A stretch of DNA of 64,000 nt from Mesorhizobium loti (lineage in GTDB: Bacteria; Pseudomonadota; Alphaproteobacteria; Rhizobiales; Rhizobiaceae), in NCBI RefSeq assembly GCF_002858745.1, contig NZ_PJRO01000005.1, positions 1 through 64,000 of the forward strand, in the 5' to 3' direction. The position numbers and the translations under genes are program-made. The notes beneath the pieces are model-generated. The model did not search any database and was not told the origin of the DNA. It worked only from the letters and a program-made list of their open reading frames with translations. This document shows, one piece after another, positions 26,139 to 33,874 of the stretch. Every line of letters starts with the position of its first letter. The first letter of the stretch is position 1.

Positions 26139-26147
26139 TGTCGCAAC

Positions 26148-26173
26148 ACCCTGCCCGGTTCGCCGGGCAGGGT
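26148..26173 (+). promoter_or_regulatory. Intercistronic hairpin between xsc and the YeiH-type gene
   Basis: ACCCTGCCCGG and CCGGGCAGGGT form a perfect 11-bp stem with a TTCG tetraloop, followed by CTCCCTCTC. No T-run is present. It probably stabilises the abundant xsc mRNA and lowers expression of the genes behind it, as proposed for the tauA-tauB hairpin with the same tail. Confidence 0.6.
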
Positions 26174-26199
26174 CTCCCTCTCGATCCGGGAATGATTGG

Positions 26200-27234
26200 A
26201 TGAACACCGCAGCCGCCGCCCGACGCCTGAACAGCCTGCCTTCGATGGCGCAAGCCTGGTGGCCGGGTCTTGCCGTGACCGGAGCCGTCGCCATTGCGGC
26301 GCAGTTCCTGTCGGATCACTACGGCGCGCCGGCCATGCTGATGGCGCTGCTGCTCGGCATCGCCTTCAACTTCCTGTCGGAGGAGGGGCGCTGCGTCGCC
26401 GGCATCGACCTCAGCGCCAAGAAGGTGCTGCGCATCGGCGTCGCTTTGCTCGGCATGCGCATCAGCGTCGACCTGCTGGTCGGGCTCGGCGCAAGCACCA
26501 TCCTGCTGCTGGTCTGTGCGATCGCCGCCACCATCCTGTTCGGCCTTGTCGCCGCAAGACTGCTCGGCCGTGGCTGGCGGCTGGCGCTGATCACCAGTGG
26601 CTCGGTCGCCATTTGCGGCGCGTCGGCCGCCATGGCGATCGCCGCCGTGCTGCCGCGCAACGAATTCTCCGAGCGCAACCTGATCTTCACCGTGCTGTCG
26701 GTGACGGTGCTGTCGACGCTGGCCATGATCTTCTATCCGATGCTCGCCGATGCCATCGGCCTCGACGCGCGCGCCACCGGCATCTTCTTCGGCGGCACCA
26801 TCCATGACGTCGCCCAGGTGGTCGGTGCCGGCTTCTCGGTTTCGCCGGAAGCGGGCGAGACCGCCACGCTGGTCAAGCTCATCCGCGTCACCATGCTGGC
26901 GCCGGTGGTACTCATCTTTTCGCTCGCCACCCGCCATGCCGGCCCGGTCGGCGAGGCAGGCGGCACGCGGCCGCCACTGCTGCCCGGTTTCGTCATCGCC
27001 TTCCTCATCCTCGCCGCCGCCAATTCGCTGGGCTTCGTGCCGGAGGCGGTCTCGAAGGCCGGCATGGAAGTATCGCGCTGGGCACTGCTCGCCGGCATCG
27101 TCGCCGTCGGCATGAAGACCTCGCTGCGCCGCGTGCTCGATGTCGGCGGCGACGCAGTGGCGCTGATCGTCGCCGAGACCATCTTCATCGGCCTCTTCAT
27201 CCTCGCCGGCATCTATTATCTGGGGCACGCCTGA
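26200..27234 (+). CDS. YeiH-family putative sulfate/sulfite exporter
   Basis: A 344-residue integral membrane protein with about ten helices, of the YeiH (UPF0324, putative sulfate exporter) family. The paired signatures SGSVAICGASAAMAIAAVLP and FFGGTIHDVAQVVGAGFSVS are diagnostic. It lies between xsc and pta, whose start overlaps its stop. Xsc releases sulfite in the cytoplasm, so export of sulfite or its oxidised form is the obvious role, as proposed for other sulfonate clusters. Direct evidence for the transported ion is lacking. Confidence 0.82.
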   Translation: MNTAAAARRLNSLPSMAQAWWPGLAVTGAVAIAAQFLSDHYGAPAMLMALLLGIAFNFLSEEGRCVAGIDLSAKKVLRIGVALLGMRISVDLLVGLGASTILLLVCAIAATILFGLVAARLLGRGWRLALITSGSVAICGASAAMAIAAVLPRNEFSERNLIFTVLSVTVLSTLAMIFYPMLADAIGLDARATGIFFGGTIHDVAQVVGAGFSVSPEAGETATLVKLIRVTMLAPVVLIFSLATRHAGPVGEAGGTRPPLLPGFVIAFLILAAANSLGFVPEAVSKAGMEVSRWALLAGIVAVGMKTSLRRVLDVGGDAVALIVAETIFIGLFILAGIYYLGHA

Positions 27235-28244
27235 TGAAGCCGCTGGAGCGCATCCTCACCGCTGCCAAGGCATCGCCGCGCCACATCGTGCTGCCCGAAG
27301 GCGAGGATCCACGCATTGTCGAAGCGGCGCTGCGCTCGGTGCGCGAGGGCATCGCGCGGATCACGCTTGTCGGCCGCCGCGGCATCGTCGAGCAGCGGCT
27401 TGGCGAGGCCGGCGCAGCAGGCGAGGCGATCCGCATCGAGGACCCGGAGACCTCGGCGCTGACCGCACGGCTGGCAGCGGCCTATCACACGCTGCGCAAG
27501 GACAAGGGCGTCGACGGGGCACAAGCCTATGAGGCGGTGCGCGCGCCGCTGGTCTTTGCCGCCATGATGGTGCGCGAAGGCGAGGCCGACGGCACCGTCG
27601 GCGGCGCCGTCGCCACCACCGCCGACACGGTGCGGGCAGCCTTGCAATGCATCGGCCGCGCGCCCGGTGTCGGGCTGGTCTCGTCCTTCTTCCTGATGAT
27701 GCTGTGCCAGCCCTACCATGTGAAGAAGGGCGCCTTCGTCTTTGCCGATTGCGGCCTGGTGGTCGACCCCGACGCCGCCGGCCTCGCCGACATCGCCCGC
27801 ATGTCGGCGCGCTCCTACCAGGCGCTGGCCGGTGCCCAGCCCAAGGTGGCGATGCTGTCCTTCTCGACCAATGGCAGCGCCGCGCACGAACGCGTCTCGA
27901 AAGTGGTCGAGGCCACCCGCCTTGCCCATGCCGCCGATCCCGACCTCGTCATCGACGGCGAACTCCAGTTCGACACCGCCTTCGTCGAAGCGGTGAGCGC
28001 CGCCAAGGCGCCGGACTCTGCGCTGCACGGCGAAGCCAACGTCTTCGTCTTCCCCAACCTCGACGCCGCCAACATCGGCTACAAGATCGCCCAACGCATC
28101 GGCGGCGCCACCGCGATCGGGCCGATTTTGCAGGGATTGTCCAAGCCGGCTAATGATCTGTCGAGAGGGTGCAGTGTTGAGGATGTGGTCTCGATGATCG
28201 CAGTGACGACGGTGCAGGCGAATGCGGTGATGGGGAAACGATAG
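27234..28244 (+). CDS. pta: Phosphate acetyltransferase
   Basis: A 336-residue single-domain Pta converting acetyl phosphate and CoA to acetyl-CoA. Conserved segments: ILTAAKASPRHIVLPEGEDPRIVEAA at the start, AMMVREGEADGTVGGAVATTADTVRAAL, VAMLSFSTNGSAAHERVSKVVEATRLA, ELQFDTAFV and ANVFVFPNLDAANIGYKIAQRIGG. It is the short form without the N-terminal regulatory DRTGG domains, as usual in sulfonate clusters. It starts inside the stop of the exporter gene and completes the xsc pathway. Confidence 0.93.
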   Translation: MKPLERILTAAKASPRHIVLPEGEDPRIVEAALRSVREGIARITLVGRRGIVEQRLGEAGAAGEAIRIEDPETSALTARLAAAYHTLRKDKGVDGAQAYEAVRAPLVFAAMMVREGEADGTVGGAVATTADTVRAALQCIGRAPGVGLVSSFFLMMLCQPYHVKKGAFVFADCGLVVDPDAAGLADIARMSARSYQALAGAQPKVAMLSFSTNGSAAHERVSKVVEATRLAHAADPDLVIDGELQFDTAFVEAVSAAKAPDSALHGEANVFVFPNLDAANIGYKIAQRIGGATAIGPILQGLSKPANDLSRGCSVEDVVSMIAVTTVQANAVMGKR

Positions 28245-28324
28245 AGACCACAACTGCGTGTGAAAATATTAGCGTAAGAACTCTGTAGAAAGGTCTCTAC
28301 AGCGGAATCTGTTCTTCGGAGCAA

Positions 28325-28717
28325 TTACATCTGTTTTAGTTTTGTGGTCGTCATGGGCAGTTCGAACATCGCTCCTCCTTGAACGATAGATGACTGAGTT
28401 TCGATCGTCTGCCAGAGGACTAAGATGCGTTCCATCTGTTTGACGATGGGCGACTTGTAGACGCCTTTTGATAGGAAAAAGCCCACCAATTGAGAGCTTC
28501 GAAAAGCATTGTATTCGGCTTTGTTGCGAGTGATCCGTCGGTCGCCTGAGATCACAATCCAACGCCCTTCCGAACTTAGTTCGCTAATCCATTGGACATC
28601 TGTTACTCCGGAGCCAAAGCGTTCCCGGATATGAATTATCTCGTGTTTTCCGGCAAATAGTGCGTTGAGGGAGCGGGCGAGCGCGGGCGCAAGGTTCTCA
28701 TCGATTAGAACCTTCAC
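28325..28717 (-). CDS. DUF5615 PIN-like protein, probable toxin
   Basis: A 130-residue protein with a PIN-like (DUF5615/COG4634) fold. MKVLIDENLAPALARSLNALF carries the first acidic residues; HIRERFGSGVTDVQWISELSSEGRWIVISGDRRITRNKAEYNAF carries the second Asp and the SGDRRI segment. Such proteins pair with DUF433/COG2442 antitoxins in predicted toxin-antitoxin modules and are likely RNases. The gene overlaps the upstream partner by four bases (ATGA). About 110 residues is usual, so there is a short extra tail (SSIVQGGAMFELPMTT). Confidence 0.8.
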   Translation of the reverse strand: MKVLIDENLAPALARSLNALFAGKHEIIHIRERFGSGVTDVQWISELSSEGRWIVISGDRRITRNKAEYNAFRSSQLVGFFLSKGVYKSPIVKQMERILVLWQTIETQSSIVQGGAMFELPMTTTKLKQM

Positions 28718-29427
28718 GCAGCTCTCTTAAGACTATCTTCGAATTGAACTGCGTCTCGGACGACATTAACCGAAACTTCGAAGATACGGGCAACTTCATC
28801 AATCGAGCCTTCGGCTTCCACCGCTTCGGCTAGGGCAATTGTTGGCACGCCAAATTGAGAGGTAATTGGCTGCCCAAACGCGCGGCTTGGATCGATTATA
28901 ATGGATTGCTTGCCATTGTGAGGACGCCAACGAGCTACAGCGTCATCTTCGATATCGAGGTCTTTGAAGGTGCGCTCAATAACCTGTTTGAACACATATT
29001 GGCGTTTTTTGAGATCAAGGAGCTTCGCTTCATCAGCTCGCTCAAGACTTTCGAGAAAGATTGTACGCCCGTCGGTCTGAAAGCGTCGCGTCGAGAACGG
29101 ACGATCATCCTGTGCGCATGCGCGCGCGTAGTCGAGGCAGTTGCGGATCGCTAACAGGCCAACGCCTGCGTCAATGAATGCTTTTACAAAGCGGAGCTCG
29201 ATGAGATCGCGGAAACCTATCTCCAAATGCTCCTGCACCTGAGCATGCTGTGACGGCCACAGCGCAGGCATTCGTCGCTCTTCACCCAAACGCCGGTATG
29301 AGTAGCCACGCATCCAGCGATTTACATTTACCGGCGAAGTTTTGATCAGGCGTGCAGCCTCAGGCGCGGTGTAGGAGCCTACACCGATTGCATCAGAGCC
29401 CGAGCGAATTTCCTGCAATGGAACCAT
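28714..29427 (-). CDS. DUF433-type protein with N-terminal HTH, probable antitoxin
   Basis: A 237-residue protein. Residues ~15-60 form a MerR-like helix-turn-helix (IGVGSYTAPEAARLIKTSPVNVNRWMRGYSYR). The middle is helical (DLIELRFVKAFIDAGVGLLAIRNCLDYARA). The C-terminal 60 residues are DUF433-like: SQFGVPTIALAEAVEAEGSIDEVARIFEVSVNVVRDAVQFE. ATG 29427 is chosen over an in-frame TTG at 29463. The long two-HTH form is known beside DUF5615 toxins. It should neutralise the partner and repress the operon. Composition is more AT-rich than the pta side, suggesting acquisition. Confidence 0.78.
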   Translation of the reverse strand: MVPLQEIRSGSDAIGVGSYTAPEAARLIKTSPVNVNRWMRGYSYRRLGEERRMPALWPSQHAQVQEHLEIGFRDLIELRFVKAFIDAGVGLLAIRNCLDYARACAQDDRPFSTRRFQTDGRTIFLESLERADEAKLLDLKKRQYVFKQVIERTFKDLDIEDDAVARWRPHNGKQSIIIDPSRAFGQPITSQFGVPTIALAEAVEAEGSIDEVARIFEVSVNVVRDAVQFEDSLKRAA

Positions 29428-29593
29428 TGCTGCACAACCTATCGATATCTCCAAGACCCGCAAGGTAGCAGTTGCCGAGTTTGAGATGTGGCGTCGTGAT
29501 TTGGAGCCTAACTCGAGTTAGAAGTGAAGTCTCGGTTTGTTATGTCGGGTCAACCGTTGTTCGAGACGGCGGTTCCCAACATTTCGATCCGCG

Positions 29594-30379
29594 CTACCTC
29601 TCCCCAAACTCCACGATCGCCTTCGCCACGGCCTCCGGGTTCTCCAGTGTCGGGAAGTGCGTCTGGCCGGGGATGTGGACGGGGCGGAACCAGGGGTGGC
29701 AGGCGGAATAGTCTTCCTGGAATTTGCGGTATTCGGCCGAGAGCGGCTGGGAATAGATGTGGATGAGCTCGGGCTGCTGCTTGAGCCCTTCCATGCGCTG
29801 CAGCGGCGAGCCGTATTGGGTGTAGGCCTTGAGGATCTCGCGGCAGGCGCGCATCCACATCGGGCCGGAGAACCAGGCCATTTCCTTCTTCATGTGGTTG
29901 ATGACGTCGACATTGTCGGTCGTCGCTTCCCACTCGTTGAAGAAGCTGTCGCGGCCTTGCCTGTAGCGTTCGGGGTCCTGCCCGTCCTCAAGCTGCTTGA
30001 TGAAGCCCGGATGCGGCTGCATCAACCAGTCGATCAGGACGGTGCGTTCAAGGCCCAGCCGCTCGCACAGGCCGATATTGACCCAGCAGCCATGCGAGGT
30101 CGAAACCAGCATCGGGTTCTTCGGCGCCTTGAGCTCGATGAAGGCGGCGATGTCGTCGATCAGCTCCTCGGTGCCGAAATCGCCGTGCACGGTCTCGTTG
30201 GCGTCATGGCCGCGATAGTCGGGCACCAGCACGTGGAATGTCTCGGCCAGCAGCGGCGACAGGTTCTTGAACAGGCGGTTGTCCTGCGCCCAGCCCGACA
30301 GCAGGATGATGGTGTCGTTGTTCGGGTCGCCGAATTCCAGATAGGCGATCGGGTGGTTGTTGATCTGCAAGGTCGGCAT
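29594..30379 (-). CDS. Alpha/beta-hydrolase-fold protein like cofactor-free quinaldine/quinolone 2,4-dioxygenases
   Basis: A 261-residue alpha/beta hydrolase starting at ATG 30379. Remembered features of HOD/QDO-type dioxygenases line up along its whole length: LLSGWAQDNRLF (W30), PDYRGHDA, STSHGCW (S95-H96), LIDWLM (D117), DPERYRQGRDSFFNEW, YGSPLQRM, YSQPLSAEYRKFQEDYSACHPWF and GQTHFPTLENP (H241). The Ser/Asp/His triad is present, but the His following the Trp in HOD (H38) is Gln32 here, so activity may differ. HOD-type enzymes cleave 3-hydroxy-4-quinolones without cofactor. It is divergent from a TetR regulator and sits beside a flavin oxygenase cluster. Ordinary hydrolysis is the alternative. 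Confidence 0.72.
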   Translation of the reverse strand: MPTLQINNHPIAYLEFGDPNNDTIILLSGWAQDNRLFKNLSPLLAETFHVLVPDYRGHDANETVHGDFGTEELIDDIAAFIELKAPKNPMLVSTSHGCWVNIGLCERLGLERTVLIDWLMQPHPGFIKQLEDGQDPERYRQGRDSFFNEWEATTDNVDVINHMKKEMAWFSGPMWMRACREILKAYTQYGSPLQRMEGLKQQPELIHIYSQPLSAEYRKFQEDYSACHPWFRPVHIPGQTHFPTLENPEAVAKAIVEFGER

Positions 30380-30453
30380 CAGGTTTCTCCCATTTCCGGC
30401 CCGGGTGTGCCGGGCTCCGTCGCTGGCCATGCGTTATGCGTTCCCTGCGCTAT

Positions 30454-30517
30454 AACGAATGACGTTCTTTTATGAAAAGAGTCGAAGCCAGGCGATGTCA
30501 ATAGAGAATGTCATTCT
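30454..30517. promoter_or_regulatory. Two candidate TetR operators between dioxygenase-like and tetR genes
   Basis: AACGAATGACGTTCTTT (30454-30470) and AGAATGTCATTCT (30505-30517, perfect palindrome) share the GAATGnC/GnCATTC core. The first occurs in reverse complement, all 17 bases, at 31689-31705 in front of the Liv operon. They lie between the divergent starts at 30379 and 30634. Confidence 0.65.
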
Positions 30518-30633
30518 TTTTTGGGATGACGGTCCGTCGCATTGCCGAAGCATGGTCTTTTGTCGGCTGGCCGTTTGACCACCGAAGATTCCGCGCTTAA
30601 GCGTAGTGTTTCTGATTTGCGAGAGGGGTGATC

Positions 30634-31221
30634 TTGGCCCGCGTCAAGAATGAAACGGTCCGGCAGGCGATCCTCACATCGGCGGCGTCGCAGATCGCCA
30701 TGACGAGCTACATGGACACCACGGTCGCCAAGATCGCCAAGGGTGCTGGCATCGCGCCGTCCAACGTCTATGTCTATTTCGAATCGAAGCTGCAGATCTA
30801 TTTCACCATCTACACGCCCTGGTTCGAAACGCAGGTGCTGGCGCTGGAGCGCGCCGTGGCGCGGCTGAAGACCCCGGAGCGCAAGATCCAGCGCCTCGTC
30901 AGCGGCCTGCTCAACGACATCGCCGACGACAAGACCGGTTACACCTCGGCCCTCATGGAGGGCCTGGCCATCGTCATGCCCAAGGACAAATACAAGCCCG
31001 ACCTCTTGCACTGGGCCGAGAACAAGATCGTCCAGATCGTGTGCGATGCGCTTGAGGGCTACACGCCGCAAGACCCCCGGCTGCGCGCCTTTGCTCATCT
31101 GCTGATGCTGACCTTCGACGGCGTCGCCATGCGTGTGAAATCCCAGCGCGCCGCCAATGAAAGCACCACCAGCACGGCCGATGTCGAGGAAGCTTTGGTT
31201 GGGATGCTGATCGCCCGCTAG
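30634..31221 (+). CDS. TetR-family transcriptional regulator (TTG start)
   Basis: A 195-residue TetR protein. TTG 30634 is chosen because GAGAGGGG lies immediately upstream at proper spacing; the GTG at 30628 would be too close. The N-terminal HTH is clear: VRQAILTSAASQIAMTSYMDTTVAKIAKGAGIAPSNVYVYFESKLQIYF. The C-terminal ligand domain is helical and unclassified. It is divergent from the HOD-like gene and faces the Liv operon; shared palindromes suggest it represses both and responds to the transported compound or a breakdown product. Confidence 0.85.
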   Translation: MARVKNETVRQAILTSAASQIAMTSYMDTTVAKIAKGAGIAPSNVYVYFESKLQIYFTIYTPWFETQVLALERAVARLKTPERKIQRLVSGLLNDIADDKTGYTSALMEGLAIVMPKDKYKPDLLHWAENKIVQIVCDALEGYTPQDPRLRAFAHLLMLTFDGVAMRVKSQRAANESTTSTADVEEALVGMLIAR

Positions 31222-31248
31222 ATATTTTCGGACTGCCGGAGCTGGGCT

Positions 31249-31530
31249 GTTCTGGACCGTTGTGCCTGTATAAGCGTTCCGGCATGGATCCCCGACACTC
31301 TGCGGGAGCTTCGCTCCCTCCGAGGTCGAGGATGACGGGTTTCATTTGCCTCGCCCAGATTGCGAGCGCCACCAGCGTTGCCGATCAGGAACGCCGGCGT
31401 CGTCACCGACGTTGGAGATTGGCCGAGGCGCCACTCACAGTCGTCATCCTCGGCCTCGAAGTGGCCGTAGGCCGCGGAGAGTGTCGGGGATCCATGCCGG
31501 AACGGTGACGAAGACCCGGCGGTCCAGAAC
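31249..31530. repeat. Repeat family B, inverted-pair unit 2
   Basis: Arms at 31249-31338 and 31441-31530 are inverted relative to each other: GTTCTGGACCG, GCGTTCCGGCATGGATCCCC, GACACTC and GAGGATGACGG, then the complement ending GGTCCAGAAC. The centre (about 100 bp) shares GACGTTGGAGATTGGC-like sequence with the centre of unit 1. It occupies the gap between tetR and the Liv operon (31222-31797), which otherwise holds only regulatory sites. Confidence 0.85.
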
Positions 31531-31640
31531 GGCCGAGCGAGTTCACGCCAGCGTTGATCGGCATCGCCCGCGCGGGCATCCACGCTCTGCTTTGACGTGC
31601 TTATCCGGCTGTCTCCTTACAGCGAAAATAATCCTCCATA

Positions 31641-31705
31641 AAAGAATGCAATTCGCTATTGACACTCGTCGGCATATCGTCGTTCATTAAAGAACGTCAT
31701 TCGTT
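31641..31705 (+). promoter_or_regulatory. Liv-operon promoter with candidate TetR operators
   Basis: TTGACA (31659-31664) is a consensus -35 box. The operator-like AAAGAACGTCATTCGTT (31689-31705) would cover the -10 or start region, and a weaker relative, AAAGAATGCAATTCG, begins at 31641. Occupancy by the TetR protein would block transcription of the gene starting at 31798. Confidence 0.6.
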
Positions 31706-31797
31706 CAAGAGTGCGAACAGCACCGGGCTGTGACATGGGAACAGCCCCATCGAGGGCATGGGAAGGCAGCGCTTCAGGACGCGCCGGAGGAGGACAT

Positions 31798-32988
31798 ATG
31801 ACTTTTACGATAAGCCGCAGGACGTTCCTGGCCGCCGCAGCGCTGGCACCGGTGACGACGCGCCTGGCGATGGCTGCGGGCGCCCCGCTGCGCATCGGCT
31901 ATTCGATGTGCCTGACCGGGCTGTTCGCGCAGGCCGCGCCCTCGCAGGTCAACGCCTATGAACTCTGGAAGGACCAGGTAAATGCCGCCGGCGGGCTCGA
32001 CATCGGCGATGGCCAGCGCCGGCCGGTCGAGTTCGTCAGCTATGACGACCAGTCGAACCCGGCCAATGCCGTGCGCATCTACGAAAAGCTGATCACGCAG
32101 GACAAGGTCGACCTTTTGGCTGCCCCCTGGAGCACGCCGATCCATCTGGCGATCGCGCCGGTGCTGGCCAGGCACAAGTTCCCGATGGTCGGCAACACTG
32201 CCGCATCTGTGAAGCTGCGCGAGGTGAAACCTGGCTACATCTGGTTCCCCACCGCCGTCATCCCCGACAAGGTCGGCGAAGAGCTCGCCGCCTTCATGGC
32301 CAGGGAGAACGTCAAGACGGCGGCGGTCTTCGCCAACGTCCTGCCGCTGGCGCAGGAGATCAAGACTTACCTGCTGCCGGCGCTGGAGAAGAACGGCATC
32401 AAGCTGGTCGCCAACGAAGACTTCCCACCCGATATCAAGGACATGACGACGCTGATCAGCGGCGCCAACCAGTCCAGCCCCGATGCCTTCATCGTGCTGA
32501 GCTATCCGTCGGACACCTTCCTGTTCGCCACCCAGGCCAAGCAGCTCAACGTCAAGGCGCCGTTCGTGCTGTCGCTGATCGGCCCGACGATCCAGGCTTA
32601 CCAGCAGGCTTTCGGCACCGGCGCCAACAACATGGTGACGGTCGGCCACTGGTCGCCCAACCAGAGCAAGTGGCCTAGAGCAAAACCGTTCTTCGACGCC
32701 TATCTCGCCAAATACAAGGAAGCGCCGGATGCGCTGGACAGCGTGCTCTCCTTCATGTCGATGGAGATCCTCGCTCAGGCCGTGGCCACGGCAGGGCTCG
32801 ATAAGGAGAAGCTGCGCGAGACGATCGCATCGGCGACCTTCGACACCATCAACGGCCCGGTCAAGTTCGACGGCGTCCAGAACACCGCGACGCCGACGTC
32901 CTTCCTGCAGATCCAGGACGGCAGCCTCGAGCTGGTCTGGCCGGAGTCCATCAAGACCAGGGACTTCAGGCCGAAGACGGGTTGGTAA
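31798..32988 (+). CDS. Liv-type ABC transporter substrate-binding protein (Tat signal)
   Basis: A 396-residue type I periplasmic binding protein. ATG 31798 follows GGAGGA. The N-terminus has a twin-arginine motif (SRRTFLAAAALAPVTTRLAMA|A). The LivK-like fold is shown by IGYSMCLTGLFAQAAPSQVNAYELWKDQVNAAGG, VEFVSYDDQSNPANAVRIYEKLI and DAFIVLSYPSDTFLFATQAK. Members of this group often bind aromatic or heterocyclic carboxylates rather than amino acids. It is the first gene of a seven-kilobase operon that ends with a flavin oxygenase, so its ligand is probably that pathway's substrate. Confidence 0.88.
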   Translation: MTFTISRRTFLAAAALAPVTTRLAMAAGAPLRIGYSMCLTGLFAQAAPSQVNAYELWKDQVNAAGGLDIGDGQRRPVEFVSYDDQSNPANAVRIYEKLITQDKVDLLAAPWSTPIHLAIAPVLARHKFPMVGNTAASVKLREVKPGYIWFPTAVIPDKVGEELAAFMARENVKTAAVFANVLPLAQEIKTYLLPALEKNGIKLVANEDFPPDIKDMTTLISGANQSSPDAFIVLSYPSDTFLFATQAKQLNVKAPFVLSLIGPTIQAYQQAFGTGANNMVTVGHWSPNQSKWPRAKPFFDAYLAKYKEAPDALDSVLSFMSMEILAQAVATAGLDKEKLRETIASATFDTINGPVKFDGVQNTATPTSFLQIQDGSLELVWPESIKTRDFRPKTGW

Positions 32989-32995
32989 GAGGCCC

Positions 32996-33874
32996 ATGTT
33001 CCAGCAATTGTTGTTCGCGGCGGTCGTCTCCGGCGCGCTCTATGCGCTTGTCGCGCTTGGCCTGAACCTCGTCTACGGGTCGCTCAGGCTGCTCAACATC
33101 GCGCATGGCGACCTGGTCATGATCGGCGCCTATGTAGCGTTCTGGTCGTTCACGCTGCTCGGCATCTCGCCGGTCGTGTCGCTCGCCACCACGACGGTGC
33201 TGTGCGCGGCGTTCGGCTTCCTGGTCTATGTCGTGCTGTTGAAACGGCAGCTCGGGTCGCCGGCGCTGGCGCAGCGGCTGGAAGCCAACTCGCTCATCAT
33301 CTTCTACGGCCTGTCGGTGATCCTGCAGAACGGCGCCTCGCTGGCCTTCAGCGCGACGTCGCGCGGCTACCAGTTCCTCGACGGCGTCCACAGCTTCGGC
33401 GGGGTCTCGGCAACCGGCAGCATGCTGCTTCTGCTCGGCGTCGCCGCCGCCGTCACGCTCGGCGCGCTCGCCTTCCTGCGTTTCCATGTCGCCGGCTGGA
33501 GCCTGCTTGCCGTCATCGAGCGCAAGGACGCGGCAGCCGTCGTCGGCGTCAATGTCGAGCGCGTGCAGATGATCTCGATCTGCGCCGGTTTCGCCATTGC
33601 CGGCGTCGCAGGCGTGCTGGTTTCCATGACGCAGCAGATCACGCCCTTCATGGGCTTTCCCTTCACCATCGCCGCCTTCGTCGTCGTCATCATGGGTGGG
33701 CTCGGCAACATCGCGGCCGGCATTGCCGCCGGCTTCGTATTGGGCTTCATCGAGACCTTCGGCGTTGCGCTCACCTCGGCCACCTACAGGTCGATCCTCA
33801 TCTACGGCATCTTCGTCGGCGTGCTGCTGCTGCGCCCGCAGGGCCTGTTCGGCAAGGCGGTGCAGGCACGATGA
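32996..33874 (+). CDS. Liv-type ABC transporter permease (LivH)
   Basis: A 292-residue permease with about eight helices starting at ATG 32996, seven bases after the binding-protein stop. LivH landmarks: MFQQLLFAAVVSGALYALVALGLNLVYGSLRLLNIAHGDLVMIGAY at the start, VIERKDAAAVVGVNVERVQMISICAGFAIAGVAGVL for the ATPase-docking loop, and VVIMGGLGNIAAGIAAGFVLGFIE near the end. It pairs with the LivM homologue to form the channel. Its stop overlaps the livM start. Confidence 0.9.
   Translation: MFQQLLFAAVVSGALYALVALGLNLVYGSLRLLNIAHGDLVMIGAYVAFWSFTLLGISPVVSLATTTVLCAAFGFLVYVVLLKRQLGSPALAQRLEANSLIIFYGLSVILQNGASLAFSATSRGYQFLDGVHSFGGVSATGSMLLLLGVAAAVTLGALAFLRFHVAGWSLLAVIERKDAAAVVGVNVERVQMISICAGFAIAGVAGVLVSMTQQITPFMGFPFTIAAFVVVIMGGLGNIAAGIAAGFVLGFIETFGVALTSATYRSILIYGIFVGVLLLRPQGLFGKAVQAR

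Noticed and set aside
24216..26294. 692-residue antisense frame across xsc
   Set aside because: Shadow frame; Xsc motifs on the plus strand are decisive.
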